From Haemophilus aegyptius (GTDB lineage Bacteria; Pseudomonadota; Gammaproteobacteria; Enterobacterales; Pasteurellaceae), in the NCBI RefSeq assembly GCF_900475885.1, contig NZ_LS483429.1, positions 1,054,001 to 1,118,000 of the forward strand: 64,000 bases of DNA. The letters run 5' to 3'. The notes beneath the pieces are model-generated. The model did no database searches, was not told the DNA's origin, and saw only the letters and a list, made by a program, of their open reading frames with translations. This document shows positions 9,626 through 19,390 of this stretch, one piece after another (positions within the stretch are counted from its first letter, which is position 1; each line of letters starts with the position of its first letter). The translations under genes were made by a program, and so were the position numbers.

Positions 9626-11014
9626 ATGTTTGAGAATTTATCGGATCGCCTTTCCAAAACTTTACGTAATATCACAGGAAAAGGCCGTTTAACGGAAGAT
9701 AATATTAAAGAAACCTTACGCGAAGTGCGTATGGCATTACTTGAAGCCGATGTTGCCTTGCCTGTGGTGCGTGAATTTATCGCAAAAGTAAAAGAAAGCG
9801 CGCTTGGGGAAGAAGTCAATAAAAGTTTAACGCCGGGGCAAGAGTTCTTAAAAATCGTTCAGAGTGAGCTTGAAAAAGCCATGGGCGAAGCCAATGAGAG
9901 TTTAAATCTTGCAACCCAACCACCAGCAGTTATCTTAATGGCAGGTTTACAAGGTGCGGGTAAAACCACCAGCGTGGGTAAATTGGCAAAATTCTTGCGT
10001 GAACGCCATAAAAAGAAAGTATTAGTGGTGTCTGCTGACGTATATCGCCCTGCTGCGATTAAGCAACTTGAAACCTTGGCTCAATCCGTTGGCGTGGATT
10101 TTTTTCCATCGGATGTTAAACAAAACCCCGTTGATATTGCTAAAGAGGCACTTGCTGATGCAAAACTGAAATTCTACGATGTGTTGATTGTGGATACGGC
10201 AGGTCGCCTACACGTTGATACAGAAATGATGGACGAAATCAAGCAAGTCCATGCTGCATTAAATCCAATCGAAACCCTTTTCACTGTTGATGCGATGACT
10301 GGTCAAGATGCGGCAAATACAGCAAAAGCCTTTAATGAAGCATTGCCTCTTACAGGGGTTGTTTTGACGAAAGTGGACGGTGATGCGCGCGGTGGTGCGG
10401 CGTTATCGATTCGTCAAATCACAGGTAAACCAATTAAATTCTTGGGTGTGGGTGAGAAAACGGAGGCACTTGAGCCGTTTTATCCTGATCGTGTTGCTTC
10501 TCGTATTTTGGGCATGGGCGATGTGCTTTCCCTTATCGAAGATCTTGAACGTTCTGTTGATCGTGAAAAAGCGGAAAAAATGGCACAGAAATTCAAGAAA
10601 GGCGATGATTTCACTTTAGATGATTTCCGCGAACAGCTGATCGAAATGAAAAAAATGGGCGGCATGATGTCTATGCTTGAGAAATTACCAGGTGCAAAAA
10701 ATTTGCCTGATCACGTTAAAAATCAAGTAGATGACAAAATGTTTATCAAAATGGAAGCGATCATTAACTCCATGACCCTAAAAGAACGTGCAAACCCAGA
10801 TATTATCAAAGGATCTCGCCGTCGTCGCATTGCATTAGGTTCTGGCACTCAAGTGCAAGATGTCAATAAATTACTTAAACAATTCGATGAAATGCAACGT
10901 ATGATGAAGAAAATGCGTAAAGGTGGCATGGCTAAAATGATGCGTGGAATGCAAGGCTTAATGGGCGGAGGCTTAGGCGGTCTTGGTGGTTTAGGCGGAA
11001 TGTTTAAACGATAA
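9626..11014 (+). CDS. ffh: signal recognition particle protein Ffh
   Basis: This 462-residue GTPase of the bacterial SRP binds 4.5S RNA and signal sequences and delivers ribosomes to FtsY at the membrane. The N domain (1-85) is followed by the G domain with P-loop GLQGAGKTT (about 107-115), DTAGRL and TKVDGDARGG. The C-terminal methionine-rich M domain is visible as repeated Met/Lys/Gly, ending GLGGMFKR. The start is the ATG at 9626; an in-frame TTG three codons earlier is less likely. It is HI0106 in Rd. Confidence 0.97.
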   Translation: MFENLSDRLSKTLRNITGKGRLTEDNIKETLREVRMALLEADVALPVVREFIAKVKESALGEEVNKSLTPGQEFLKIVQSELEKAMGEANESLNLATQPPAVILMAGLQGAGKTTSVGKLAKFLRERHKKKVLVVSADVYRPAAIKQLETLAQSVGVDFFPSDVKQNPVDIAKEALADAKLKFYDVLIVDTAGRLHVDTEMMDEIKQVHAALNPIETLFTVDAMTGQDAANTAKAFNEALPLTGVVLTKVDGDARGGAALSIRQITGKPIKFLGVGEKTEALEPFYPDRVASRILGMGDVLSLIEDLERSVDREKAEKMAQKFKKGDDFTLDDFREQLIEMKKMGGMMSMLEKLPGAKNLPDHVKNQVDDKMFIKMEAIINSMTLKERANPDIIKGSRRRRIALGSGTQVQDVNKLLKQFDEMQRMMKKMRKGGMAKMMRGMQGLMGGGLGGLGGLGGMFKR

Positions 11015-11025
11015 TTTCAGAAGAT

Positions 11026-11066
11026 AAAAGTGCGGTAAAAAAGAAATATTTTCACCGCACTTTTTT
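11026..11066 (+). terminator. ffh terminator made of paired uptake sequences
   Basis: AAAAGTGCGGT (11026-11036) pairs with ACCGCAC plus T6 (11054-11066), 12 bases after the ffh stop. It doubles as an uptake signal pair. Confidence 0.9.
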
Positions 11067-11222
11067 GTATTTAACACTTATGCTGGCGCGCATTTCCTAA
11101 CGTGTGCCCTAGACATCAAAGTGCGGTGAGTTTTTGAAGTGTTTTTTAGTGAAATTAGGCACACTCTGGGAAGGGTGCGCCATCGTGGGGGCAGTACTGT
11201 AGAGTTTGTTAGTAAACAACAT

Positions 11223-12557
11223 CTACTTATTATTTAATAATTGGTCATATGCTGGGCGAACTCCACTTGGAATACTTCCAGAATCAATTAATTTTAAAGC
11301 TTCTATAAATCTTATTCTTCCATATTCATCGTTGGTTTTTCTTCCAATTTTAGAACTATTAATTTTTGCATGGGTAATCATTAGGTTAATTTCTTTTGGA
11401 GAAAAGTTTCTAATAATTTTTTCATAAAATGGAATTGCTCCCCATGAAACTCCATATCTGTTTCCCAAATAACAAGAAACTATCGTATCTACAAAATCAC
11501 TTTGGGCTGTTTCAGGGACTGCTGTATTTTGAGACAATTCTGCTAATCTTTCAGCATAGGGAGGCTCATTATAAAAATTGTTTAGCCCATCATGAGCGAT
11601 TTGCAACCTGTTAATTGCTGCTGAAAAAATCGCATGTTGTTGTGGAGCTGATAGCAACCCTAATAAACTTAATTTCTCAAAAAATTGACTAGATGCTCTT
11701 AATCTTTGTTCATCTCCTTTTGCGATATATTCAGAGTGTTTATCAATTAATGAAGATTTTAGTGAAGCAGAAAAACTATTTTGAAAGAAAGCACAAATAT
11801 CTAAAGCATTTAATCTAGTTGTTTCCTGTGAGTTTGGGTCACAATAAATACCGTGTGCCATAATAATCAATAATTGTTTCTGTGCTTCGTGAGTTTTAGA
11901 TAGCCTATCAATCCAATATTCCCTTTGTTCTTGATTAAATCTTCCACCTTTAATCGATTGAATAAAATCACTAATATTGACTCCTTTAGGTGAAGAAGAA
12001 TCACCTAAAGCATATTTTATACAACGATTTAAGAATGTAATGAATTCTCTATCATTCAAATTGCCAAGTGAAGGGTGAGCAGCAGAAAAATTATTACGGA
12101 TATTTCTACATTGGCCTAGAAAAAGAAAGCCTTCTTCGTTAAGAATGTTTAATTGCAAACATAAATCTAGTAACTGACTATCCTGTAATGCTATTAAATG
12201 GCCTTCTTCAAAATCCCTTTCCAATACTTGAGCAACAATTGGAAGACCAAAGGTTCTAACTTTATCACGCAATCTCAAAATAGAAGCATTCCATATATAG
12301 TTGATTGCACCATCAAATAATCCTGAGCTAATTGCAATGCACATACGAGCAATAAGCTCAGGATTCACATTCTGGACTGGTATATTTCTTAATTCTCTAG
12401 GTAAATCATTCCAAGCATATCTAATTTCTTCATCACTTGCTAAAACGTCTCTTGGAATGCGAAGAGCAGAAACTAGTTGATTAATTGCGGGAATAGTATT
12501 AACTGATAAATCGGGTAACTGACTATTAAAAGTTGTTAGCGAATTATTTAAGGACAT
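11223..12557 (-). CDS. uncharacterised protein with a HEPN-like R-x6-H motif
   Basis: I do not recognise the family. The start at 12557 (MSLNNS) has GGGAG upstream, giving 444 residues. The protein is soluble, largely helical, with no signal peptide. Residues 154-161 (444-aa numbering) read RNNFSAAH within CRNIRNNFSAAHP, which fits the Rx4-6H signature of HEPN ribonucleases found in toxins, Abi systems and defence proteins. The gene is AT-rich with codon use unlike neighbouring ffh. It stands alone, with no antitoxin partner, between ffh and a gutted metH. The HEPN call rests on one motif; a defence role is inference. Confidence 0.6.
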   Translation of the reverse strand: MSLNNSLTTFNSQLPDLSVNTIPAINQLVSALRIPRDVLASDEEIRYAWNDLPRELRNIPVQNVNPELIARMCIAISSGLFDGAINYIWNASILRLRDKVRTFGLPIVAQVLERDFEEGHLIALQDSQLLDLCLQLNILNEEGFLFLGQCRNIRNNFSAAHPSLGNLNDREFITFLNRCIKYALGDSSSPKGVNISDFIQSIKGGRFNQEQREYWIDRLSKTHEAQKQLLIIMAHGIYCDPNSQETTRLNALDICAFFQNSFSASLKSSLIDKHSEYIAKGDEQRLRASSQFFEKLSLLGLLSAPQQHAIFSAAINRLQIAHDGLNNFYNEPPYAERLAELSQNTAVPETAQSDFVDTIVSCYLGNRYGVSWGAIPFYEKIIRNFSPKEINLMITHAKINSSKIGRKTNDEYGRIRFIEALKLIDSGSIPSGVRPAYDQLLNNK

Positions 12558-12660
12558 AAAATTTTCTCCCATAATAAATTAAGTTAATAAATAGTTTAAG
12601 TTTTTATTCCTAGGCTCTAATTGTATAGTTTTAATAAATAACTTCAAATATAAGATAACG

Positions 12661-14123
12661 TTATATCATAATATGTTTTATCCCTACTTCATCGCCACCC
12701 CCAACCACTTCATCATCTCTCTCATCCCAACCTTTACGTTTGGCATAATCTTGAGCTTGGTCTTCATTAATGCGACCTAAGGTGAAATAGTTACTTGCAG
12801 GGAGGGTGAAGTACCAACCGCAGACGGAGGCTGCAGGCCACATGGCGTAGCTTTCGGTGAGTTTCATGCCGATGCGTTGTTCGACTTCTAATAAATCCCA
12901 AATCAGGGCTTTTTCCGTGTGTTCCGGCCAGCTTGGATAACCCGGTGCAGGTCGGATGCCAACATAATTTTCATTAATTAACCCTTGGTTGTCAAATTCT
13001 TCTTGCGTGTAGCCCCAAATGCGGGTGCGAAGCTCAAAGTGCAGGTATTCTGCCATGGCTTCAGCGAGGCGATCGCCTACGGCTTGTAGCAAGATAGCGT
13101 TGTAGTCATCGCCTGCCGCTTTATAGCCTTCTACTAATTCCATTTCTTCAATGCCCGTTTGTTTTGGCGTTGGTGGCACGTAATCTGCCCATTCACCACT
13201 AAAGCCATCAAAGCGATTTGCACGTGCTTCTTCAATGCTAAGCTGTTTACGTAGCGGTTTACTATTTGCAAAAGATTGTTGGATTTTCTCGTAATCCTTT
13301 TTGAACTGTTCCCACAATGCTGCACGCCCTTCAGGGTTCATTAAGGTGGCACATACTGTTACCGCACGGGAAGCGTTAGAGGTATAGAACACACAGTGTT
13401 GTTTGTATTTTGGATAAAGTTTAATGGCGGTATGTTCTTTGGAGGTGGTTGCACCGCCAATCATCACAGGCAGGTTTAAGCCTAAACGAGTCATTTCACC
13501 CAAGAAGTATTCCATCTCATCTAGAGAAGGGGTAATTAAACCACTTAACGCGATGATGTCCGTTTTTTCATCAATGGCGGTTTGGATGATTTTGTCTGCT
13601 GGCACCATCACGCCTAAGTCAATCACTTCAAAGTTATTACATTGCATCACCACACTCACGATGTTTTTACCGATGTCGTGCACGTCGCCTTTTACGGTTG
13701 CAATCACCACTTTACCGTTGCTTGAACCTTTTTGTTTGGTTGCATTATAAATGGTTCTAAATACGCCACAGATTGTTTCATCACGCGCGCCGATTTTACC
13801 ACTTGCGGCAGGAACATTTTACCATCGCCGAATAAATCGCCGACTACGTCCATGCCAGCCATCAACGAGCCTTCAATCACATCTAATGGGCGTGGTAATG
13901 TTTGGCAAGTGGTAATCCTTTTCACAAGGGCGTGTTTTAAAAGTTCTCCCACTGGCCAAGTGCGCCATTCTGCGACAGAATCGACCGCACTTTTCTTAAA
14001 CTTCTCGCCTCTAAAATCGGCTTAGGTCAGTTTATATTTTTGGATCATCGTCCCCATCGCACCGTCTAAAATGAGAATGCGATTTTCTAGAGCTTGTTTA
14101 AGTTGAGCGGTTTTATTCACCAT
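12661..14123 (-). pseudogene. metH: metH remnant (cobalamin-dependent methionine synthase), multiply deleted
   Basis: The ATG at 14123 begins a recognisable MetH N-terminus (RILILDGAMGTMIQKYKL). A nonsense TAA at 14024-14022 stands where other MetH have Glu. About 650 residues (homocysteine and folate domains) are missing, and the frame resumes at [19 protein letters not shown] in the cap domain. A one-base loss near 13747 shifts frame before the B12-binding domain, which still has DVHDIG. A further ~150 residues are missing in the activation domain, between GIEEMELVEG and the YKAAGDDYNAI region. Full MetH is ~1220 residues, so this locus cannot make an active enzyme. Confidence 0.93.
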
Positions 14124-14230
14124 AATTATTTTGTTCTGTAAATCTTAAATAAATAACTACGGAATAATAGGTGTAAGGGCTAGGGGGGGGCTAATGTTAG
14201 AAGGAAAGTGCGGTGGAAAATTAAGGTTTT

Positions 14231-14731
14231 TTATTTAAGTGTAATGGCTGCGACAAAACAGGTAATTTTACATTCTCCGCACCCATTGCAACGTTCATTA
14301 TCAATCTCTAAAGTGCTGGAGATTGCTTGTTGTGGGCAAGCGGTTTGGCAGTCTGGACAGGTTTGATTTTGTAGGATTAAACAGGCTGAGGAAAATTGTG
14401 GACGAAGTAATGTATCTGCTGGAAAATTAGGATGTAGTGCATTTGTCGGACAAACTTCTGCGCATTTACCACACAAATCACAAGGTACGTAGTCAATTTC
14501 AAGGGTGGCTTGTTGCTGTTTTAGTTGAATTAAACCATTAGGGCAAGCTGAAGCGCATTCCCCACAACCATTGCAGACGGCGGAAAATAAATCTTCTCGT
14601 GCTGAAAAGGGAGGACGAGACTGCGTTTTTTCTATTGTTGATTTTGTAGCTGGAAATACATGACGCAATAGTCCTCTACGAGAAATGTGATGGTGGCTTA
14701 AATAAGCCTGATAATAGGCTTCGTTTTTCAT
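14231..14731 (-). CDS. napF: NapF-like ferredoxin-type protein in the dms cluster
   Basis: This 166-residue cytoplasmic iron-sulfur protein has three cysteine clusters: CNGCGECASACP, CDLCGKCAEVCP and CNGCGECKITC, plus an extra CPDCQTACP. NapF-type proteins take part in maturation or electron supply of molybdoenzymes. The N-terminal ISRRGLLRH resembles a twin-arginine motif, but no hydrophobic segment follows. It overlaps the chaperone gene start/stop at 14731 by one base, so the two are co-translated. It is probably a maturation factor for the DMSO reductase (HI1043 in Rd). Confidence 0.85.
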   Translation of the reverse strand: MKNEAYYQAYLSHHHISRRGLLRHVFPATKSTIEKTQSRPPFSAREDLFSAVCNGCGECASACPNGLIQLKQQQATLEIDYVPCDLCGKCAEVCPTNALHPNFPADTLLRPQFSSACLILQNQTCPDCQTACPQQAISSTLEIDNERCNGCGECKITCFVAAITLK

Positions 14732-15342
14732 TATCGATAAAATCTTACTGTCGGTACATTAATATGTAAATCTACTTGCCATTGTTGTAAAGTTTTTATG
14801 GTAAGTAATGCAAGAGCTTGATAAAAATCAGAATTTTCTATTTTGCTTAGTTGTTCAAGGAAATGATACGCCCAAGTTAAGAAGTGTTCACGTAGAAATT
14901 TGGTTAATAAGTGCGGTCGATTTTCTGCTAAATATGCAGCAAGCATTAGCATTAAGCCAATATGATCTTCTGGTTCATCTTGTTGTGTTTGAAATGCGAT
15001 TTGATGTTGTTGTAAGAAATCGCGTAATGCTAAGAGAGAATTACCAAAAATAACACATTCAGGATCAAGATATACAGATCCCCAAGGTGGCGTAGGTAAT
15101 TCATTTGGACCAATAAATAAATACTGATATTGTTCAGTGATATTTTGTTGTAGCCCTTTTTCAATAAGTGCGGTAATTTTTTTATGTGTTTTTACATCAA
15201 ATGAAATTTCCCATTCTTGCATCCAATTTGGTTGGCGAAAGAATGTCAAAATATCAGTAAGTCGTGCATCATTAGGCTCATAGTAAAATACTGCACCGAG
15301 TAAACGCCCATAAATAGAAATTTGTTGAAGAGTATTTTGCAT
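14731..15342 (-). CDS. dmsD: TorD/DmsD-family chaperone
   Basis: This 203-residue all-helical cytoplasmic protein belongs to the redox-enzyme maturation chaperones. Visible family marks are GPNELPTPPWGSVYLDPE (about 93-110) and the later DEPEDHIGLML segment. It should bind the twin-arginine leader of DmsA and hold the enzyme until cofactor is inserted. It lies downstream of dmsC but is separated by an intrinsic terminator, so it is probably expressed at a lower level by read-through or from its own promoter. Confidence 0.88.
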   Translation of the reverse strand: MQNTLQQISIYGRLLGAVFYYEPNDARLTDILTFFRQPNWMQEWEISFDVKTHKKITALIEKGLQQNITEQYQYLFIGPNELPTPPWGSVYLDPECVIFGNSLLALRDFLQQHQIAFQTQQDEPEDHIGLMLMLAAYLAENRPHLLTKFLREHFLTWAYHFLEQLSKIENSDFYQALALLTIKTLQQWQVDLHINVPTVRFYR

Positions 15343-15416
15343 AGTATCTCCGAAAACAATTTGTCATTAGTGAATGGGGATATGAGAGTTAGTTAAATAT
15401 TACTAATTAACGTTTC

Positions 15417-15447
15417 TAAAAATTGAGGCGTATGCTATACGCCTCAA
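15417..15447 (-). terminator. terminator between dmsC and the chaperone gene
   Basis: On the minus strand an 11-bp perfect stem (TTGAGGCGTAT/ATACGCCTCAA, 15423-15447) with a 3-nt loop is followed by TTTTT. It begins 6 bases after the dmsC stop. It should set a high dmsABC to dmsD-napF ratio. Confidence 0.88.
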
Positions 15448-15453
15448 CATAAT

Positions 15454-16293
15454 TTAACCACCAATCGCCATACCGTAAGTCATATGTAATCCATAAAATA
15501 ATACGCGACCGATGCCTTCAGCTACTAACGTTAATAGAACGGAAATACCTAATAGCCCTATGTTTTTCACTCGGAATAAGAGGAAAGCTACAATGGAAAG
15601 TAAACATAAGCGAGTTACGGTCATTATGGCATAATTTGGTACGAGGTCAGCGGCATTTTGAATAGCACTGTGAATATTGTGTAAATTGAAGCCTTGATAT
15701 ATGGCTACTATTGCGACCAATGATACCCCAATGGCGAATAAACTTGGCAGATGCTGAAGCTGATATTCACGTTGTTTATTAGGGATTAATAACGCATAGC
15801 TCAATGTTAATCCACCTAATACAACGGTAAGGTAGAATGACCAAGAGGTTAATGCATTATTCCAAGTTGGTATGCTTGTAATATGGTAAACCTGATTCAT
15901 TACATACATAAATAGTATGCCGATAAGGGCGGTCACAATTCGCCATACATTTCCAAGTGAAACTGGCATTTTACCTAAAATTGCAATCAGCCAGTAGAAA
16001 CCTGCTAATGTGAAAAATATTGCACCAGCGGCAATTTCATTACTCATCATTGATGAGCCGACTCGATTAAGTGAATTAAATGCACGTATAGGTAAGCCAA
16101 GATGCATAATGGAAGCAATAAATCCAATACCTAGTAAAGCCAAAATCACAAACATTACTTTATGAATATAAGTGCGACTTTTTGTATTTTTCTCATTTAA
16201 TAGTACAAATGTGAAAACAAGCCAAGCACCGACCGCACTTTGTGCCAAAACTGTAAAAAATACTAATGGCAGTTCATATAATCCTGTATTCAT
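15454..16293 (-). CDS. dmsC: anaerobic dimethyl sulfoxide reductase, membrane anchor
   Basis: This 279-residue inner-membrane protein has about eight transmembrane helices. It anchors DmsAB, oxidises menaquinol and passes electrons to DmsB. The start ELPLVFFTVLAQSAVGAWL is typical of DmsC. It begins one base after the dmsB stop (16295), so translation is coupled. It ends the main operon before an intrinsic terminator. Confidence 0.93.
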   Translation of the reverse strand: MNTGLYELPLVFFTVLAQSAVGAWLVFTFVLLNEKNTKSRTYIHKVMFVILALLGIGFIASIMHLGLPIRAFNSLNRVGSSMMSNEIAAGAIFFTLAGFYWLIAILGKMPVSLGNVWRIVTALIGILFMYVMNQVYHITSIPTWNNALTSWSFYLTVVLGGLTLSYALLIPNKQREYQLQHLPSLFAIGVSLVAIVAIYQGFNLHNIHSAIQNAADLVPNYAIMTVTRLCLLSIVAFLLFRVKNIGLLGISVLLTLVAEGIGRVLFYGLHMTYGMAIGG

Positions 16294-16294
16294 C

Positions 16295-16912
16295 TTACAC
16301 CTCTCTTGGGTTTCCTAAGAACCCACTTGTATCGCCACTTAAACGAGCGTATTTATTGGGTTTTACCACTAAATTTGGTTGAGTGATATCAGCCGGTGGT
16401 AGTGGTGCGATGGAGGCTTGTGTGCCATATTTTGTTCGAAGTTCATCAATAGGAGCGAAATCCAATGCTCGTAGTGGGCAGGCATCAACACAAATCGGTT
16501 TTTGACCTGATTTTACGCGAGAATAACATCCATCACATTTTGTCATATGACCTTTTTGTGCATCATATTGCGGTGCATCATAAGGACACGCCATATGACA
16601 ATAACGACAACCGATACAAATTTCTTCATTGACGATCACGAAACCATCTGCATTTTTGTGCATTGCACCAGTTGGGCAAACTTTTGTACAAGCAGGATCT
16701 GCACAATGATTACAAGAAATAGACATATAATAAGCAAATATATTTTGATGCCAGCATCCATCTGCTTGTTGATTCCACTGACCACCTGTATATTCATAAA
16801 TACGACGAAAATTGACTTCTGTGCCAAGATCTTTGTAATCCTTACAGGCTAATTCACAAGTTTTACAGCCTGTGCAACGTTCAGAATCAAAATAAAAACC
16901 ATATTGTTCCAT
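16295..16912 (-). CDS. dmsB: anaerobic dimethyl sulfoxide reductase, iron-sulfur subunit
   Basis: This 205-residue electron-transfer subunit has four cysteine groups for [4Fe-4S] clusters: CTGCKTCELAC, CNHCADPACTKVCP, CIGCRYCHMACP and CDGC with CVDACP. It relays electrons from the quinol site on DmsC to the molybdenum centre of DmsA. Length equals the E. coli protein. It starts 10 bases after the dmsA stop. Confidence 0.95.
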   Translation of the reverse strand: MEQYGFYFDSERCTGCKTCELACKDYKDLGTEVNFRRIYEYTGGQWNQQADGCWHQNIFAYYMSISCNHCADPACTKVCPTGAMHKNADGFVIVNEEICIGCRYCHMACPYDAPQYDAQKGHMTKCDGCYSRVKSGQKPICVDACPLRALDFAPIDELRTKYGTQASIAPLPPADITQPNLVVKPNKYARLSGDTSGFLGNPREV

Positions 16913-16922
16913 AATTATCCCC

Positions 16923-19343
16923 CTACAAACGTTCCACTTGAACTAAATTAGAATGTTGCGGATTACCTTTCGCAAGCGGTGATGGGCGTTGTGTCGTAAG
17001 TACATTAATGCAACCTGAATGATCGATACGATCTTTATCTGGTGCATACCAAGCCCCCTCGCTTAATGCCACAACTCCTGGAATAATACGGGGTGTAATT
17101 TTTACATTAATATGTACTTCGCCTCGATCATTAAAGATACGAATCATATCGCCATTTTTAATATTACGAGGTTCTGCATCAATAGGATTCATCCAAATTT
17201 CTTGTGGATTAGCTGCTTTTAATACATCCACATTGCCATAAGTTGAATGGGTTCTCGCTTTATAGTGAAAACCACTTAGTTGTAACGGATATTTTTCCAT
17301 TAATGGATCACCGTAATGCTCAAAACTTTGGGCGTGAATAGGTAAGGGATGAATTACGTCATCTTCTGCTAATTTCCAAGTTTTTGCTATTTCAGCTAGA
17401 CGAGAAGAATAAATTTCAATTTTGCCAGATGGCGTTTTAAGTGGATGGGCTTCTGGATTATCACGGAAATCTTTGTATGCAACTTTAAAGCCATTAGGAT
17501 CAACTTTTTTAAAAATACCTTGTTGTCTAAATTCTTCAAAAGTAGGTAATTCAGGTAATTTTTCTCGAGATTGCTCATAAATATGGCGTAACCATTCTTC
17601 TTGTGTTCTTCCTTCAGTAAATTTTTCTTTTACGCCCATTTTCTCAGCTAAATCACTTAACATATCGTAAATAGGTCTACATTCAAAAGATGGTTTGATC
17701 ACTTGATCTGCAAAAATGACATATGCCATATTGGATACAAAGGCATCTAAAGCGAAATCCATTTGTTCTGAAGTTGTACAATCTGGTAATAAAATATCAC
17801 TGTATTTGGCAGTAGATGTCATATGATTATCAATAGTAATGATCATTTCACATTGGGTATCATCTTGTAAAATATCGTGAGTACGATTGATTTGTGCATG
17901 TTGATTAATCAAACAGTTACTTGCGTAATTCCAAATTACTTTAATTGGGGACGATAATTTATCAACACCACGAATACCATCTGTAAGTGCGGTCATTTCT
18001 GTGCCACGAATAATTGCATCTGTCCATAAAAACATTGGAATGCTTGCTTTCACAGGATTTTTTAGCGTTGGCATCCGCACAAATGGAATGCTATACGCAC
18101 TTTCACGTGCACCAGTGTTACCGCCGTGAATTCCAACATTACCTGTTAAGATTGGCAACATCGCAATGGCACGAGAGATTAATTCTCCATTACTACGACG
18201 TTGAGGCCCCCAACCTTGGGAAATAAAGGCAGGTTTTGTACTACCAATTTCACGTGCGAGTTTAATAATTCTCTCCGCCGGAATACCCGTGATTTTAGCC
18301 GCCCATTCTGGGGTTTTAGCGATACCATCATTACCATAACCTAAAATATAGGCTTTATAATGACCATTTTTAGGGGCATCCGCAGGTAATGTTTTTTCAT
18401 CATAACCAACACAATATTTATCTAAGAAAGGTTGATCCACGAGATTTTCTTGAATCATTACATAAGCAAGGGCAGAAACGAGGGCTGCATCAGTGCCTGG
18501 ACGAATTGGGATCCACTCATCTTCACGCCCTGCACCAGTATCATTATAACGAGGATCGATAATAATCATTTTGGCATTGGAACGAGCTTTGGCTTGTTCA
18601 ATACAATAAGTTAAACCACCTCCACTCATACGAGTTTCTGCAGGATTATTACCGAATAACACTATTAATTTGGTGTTTTCAATGTCAGCCATTCCATTTC
18701 CCAATGCCCAACCACCACCATAGGTATAATCTAAACCGACAGCAATTTGTGCGGTGCTGTAATCACCATAATGGTTTAAATATCCACCAATACAATTCAT
18801 AAAACGAGCGATCATAGTGGATGCAGGTGGCCAAGATTTAGCCATTGTGCCACCGAGTGTTCCCGTACCATAGTTTAAATAAATTGATTCATTGCCATAT
18901 TTTTTGATATTGCGTTTCAATGCGTCTGCAATTTCAGTTAAAGCCTCATCCCAACTGATTCGTTTGAATTTGCCTTCTCCGCGTTTACCTATACGTTTCA
19001 TTGGATATTTTAAACGGTCTGGGTTATATACTCGACGACGCATAGAACGTCCACGTAGACAAGCACGAACCTGATGATCAAGATTATATGTTTCTGTCCC
19101 CGTATTATCGGTTTCCACATAAGTGATTCGGTTATCTTTTACGTGCATTCGTAATGGACAACGGCTACCACAGTTTACTGTACAAGTACTCCAAACAATA
19201 CGTTCTTGATTATTTTCATTGAGGCGTTGTGTCTCTTTAGCCATTACATTGAAAGGTAAAGTAAGATTTGAAACTGCCAGTGCAGCTCCCGCAGATGACG
19301 CCTTGACAAAATCTCGGCGACTTATTTGATTAAAGTTACTCAT
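16923..19343 (-). CDS. dmsA: anaerobic dimethyl sulfoxide reductase, catalytic subunit
   Basis: This 806-residue molybdopterin oxidoreductase reduces DMSO or other S-/N-oxides as terminal acceptor in anaerobic respiration. A twin-arginine leader (SRRDFVK at 8-14, then a hydrophobic stretch ending NVMA) exports it folded by Tat. The N-terminal cysteine set CTVNCGSRC binds an Fe-S cluster, and the long central region carries the bis-MGD binding domains ending in a molydopterin dinucleotide-binding fold. It is first in the dmsABC operon, behind an FNR-type promoter. HI1047 in Rd. Confidence 0.95.
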   Translation of the reverse strand: MSNFNQISRRDFVKASSAGAALAVSNLTLPFNVMAKETQRLNENNQERIVWSTCTVNCGSRCPLRMHVKDNRITYVETDNTGTETYNLDHQVRACLRGRSMRRRVYNPDRLKYPMKRIGKRGEGKFKRISWDEALTEIADALKRNIKKYGNESIYLNYGTGTLGGTMAKSWPPASTMIARFMNCIGGYLNHYGDYSTAQIAVGLDYTYGGGWALGNGMADIENTKLIVLFGNNPAETRMSGGGLTYCIEQAKARSNAKMIIIDPRYNDTGAGREDEWIPIRPGTDAALVSALAYVMIQENLVDQPFLDKYCVGYDEKTLPADAPKNGHYKAYILGYGNDGIAKTPEWAAKITGIPAERIIKLAREIGSTKPAFISQGWGPQRRSNGELISRAIAMLPILTGNVGIHGGNTGARESAYSIPFVRMPTLKNPVKASIPMFLWTDAIIRGTEMTALTDGIRGVDKLSSPIKVIWNYASNCLINQHAQINRTHDILQDDTQCEMIITIDNHMTSTAKYSDILLPDCTTSEQMDFALDAFVSNMAYVIFADQVIKPSFECRPIYDMLSDLAEKMGVKEKFTEGRTQEEWLRHIYEQSREKLPELPTFEEFRQQGIFKKVDPNGFKVAYKDFRDNPEAHPLKTPSGKIEIYSSRLAEIAKTWKLAEDDVIHPLPIHAQSFEHYGDPLMEKYPLQLSGFHYKARTHSTYGNVDVLKAANPQEIWMNPIDAEPRNIKNGDMIRIFNDRGEVHINVKITPRIIPGVVALSEGAWYAPDKDRIDHSGCINVLTTQRPSPLAKGNPQHSNLVQVERL

Positions 19344-19390
19344 TATATCGTTCCCCCACAGTTAGATTGAAAAATAACTAAAACGAGTTA

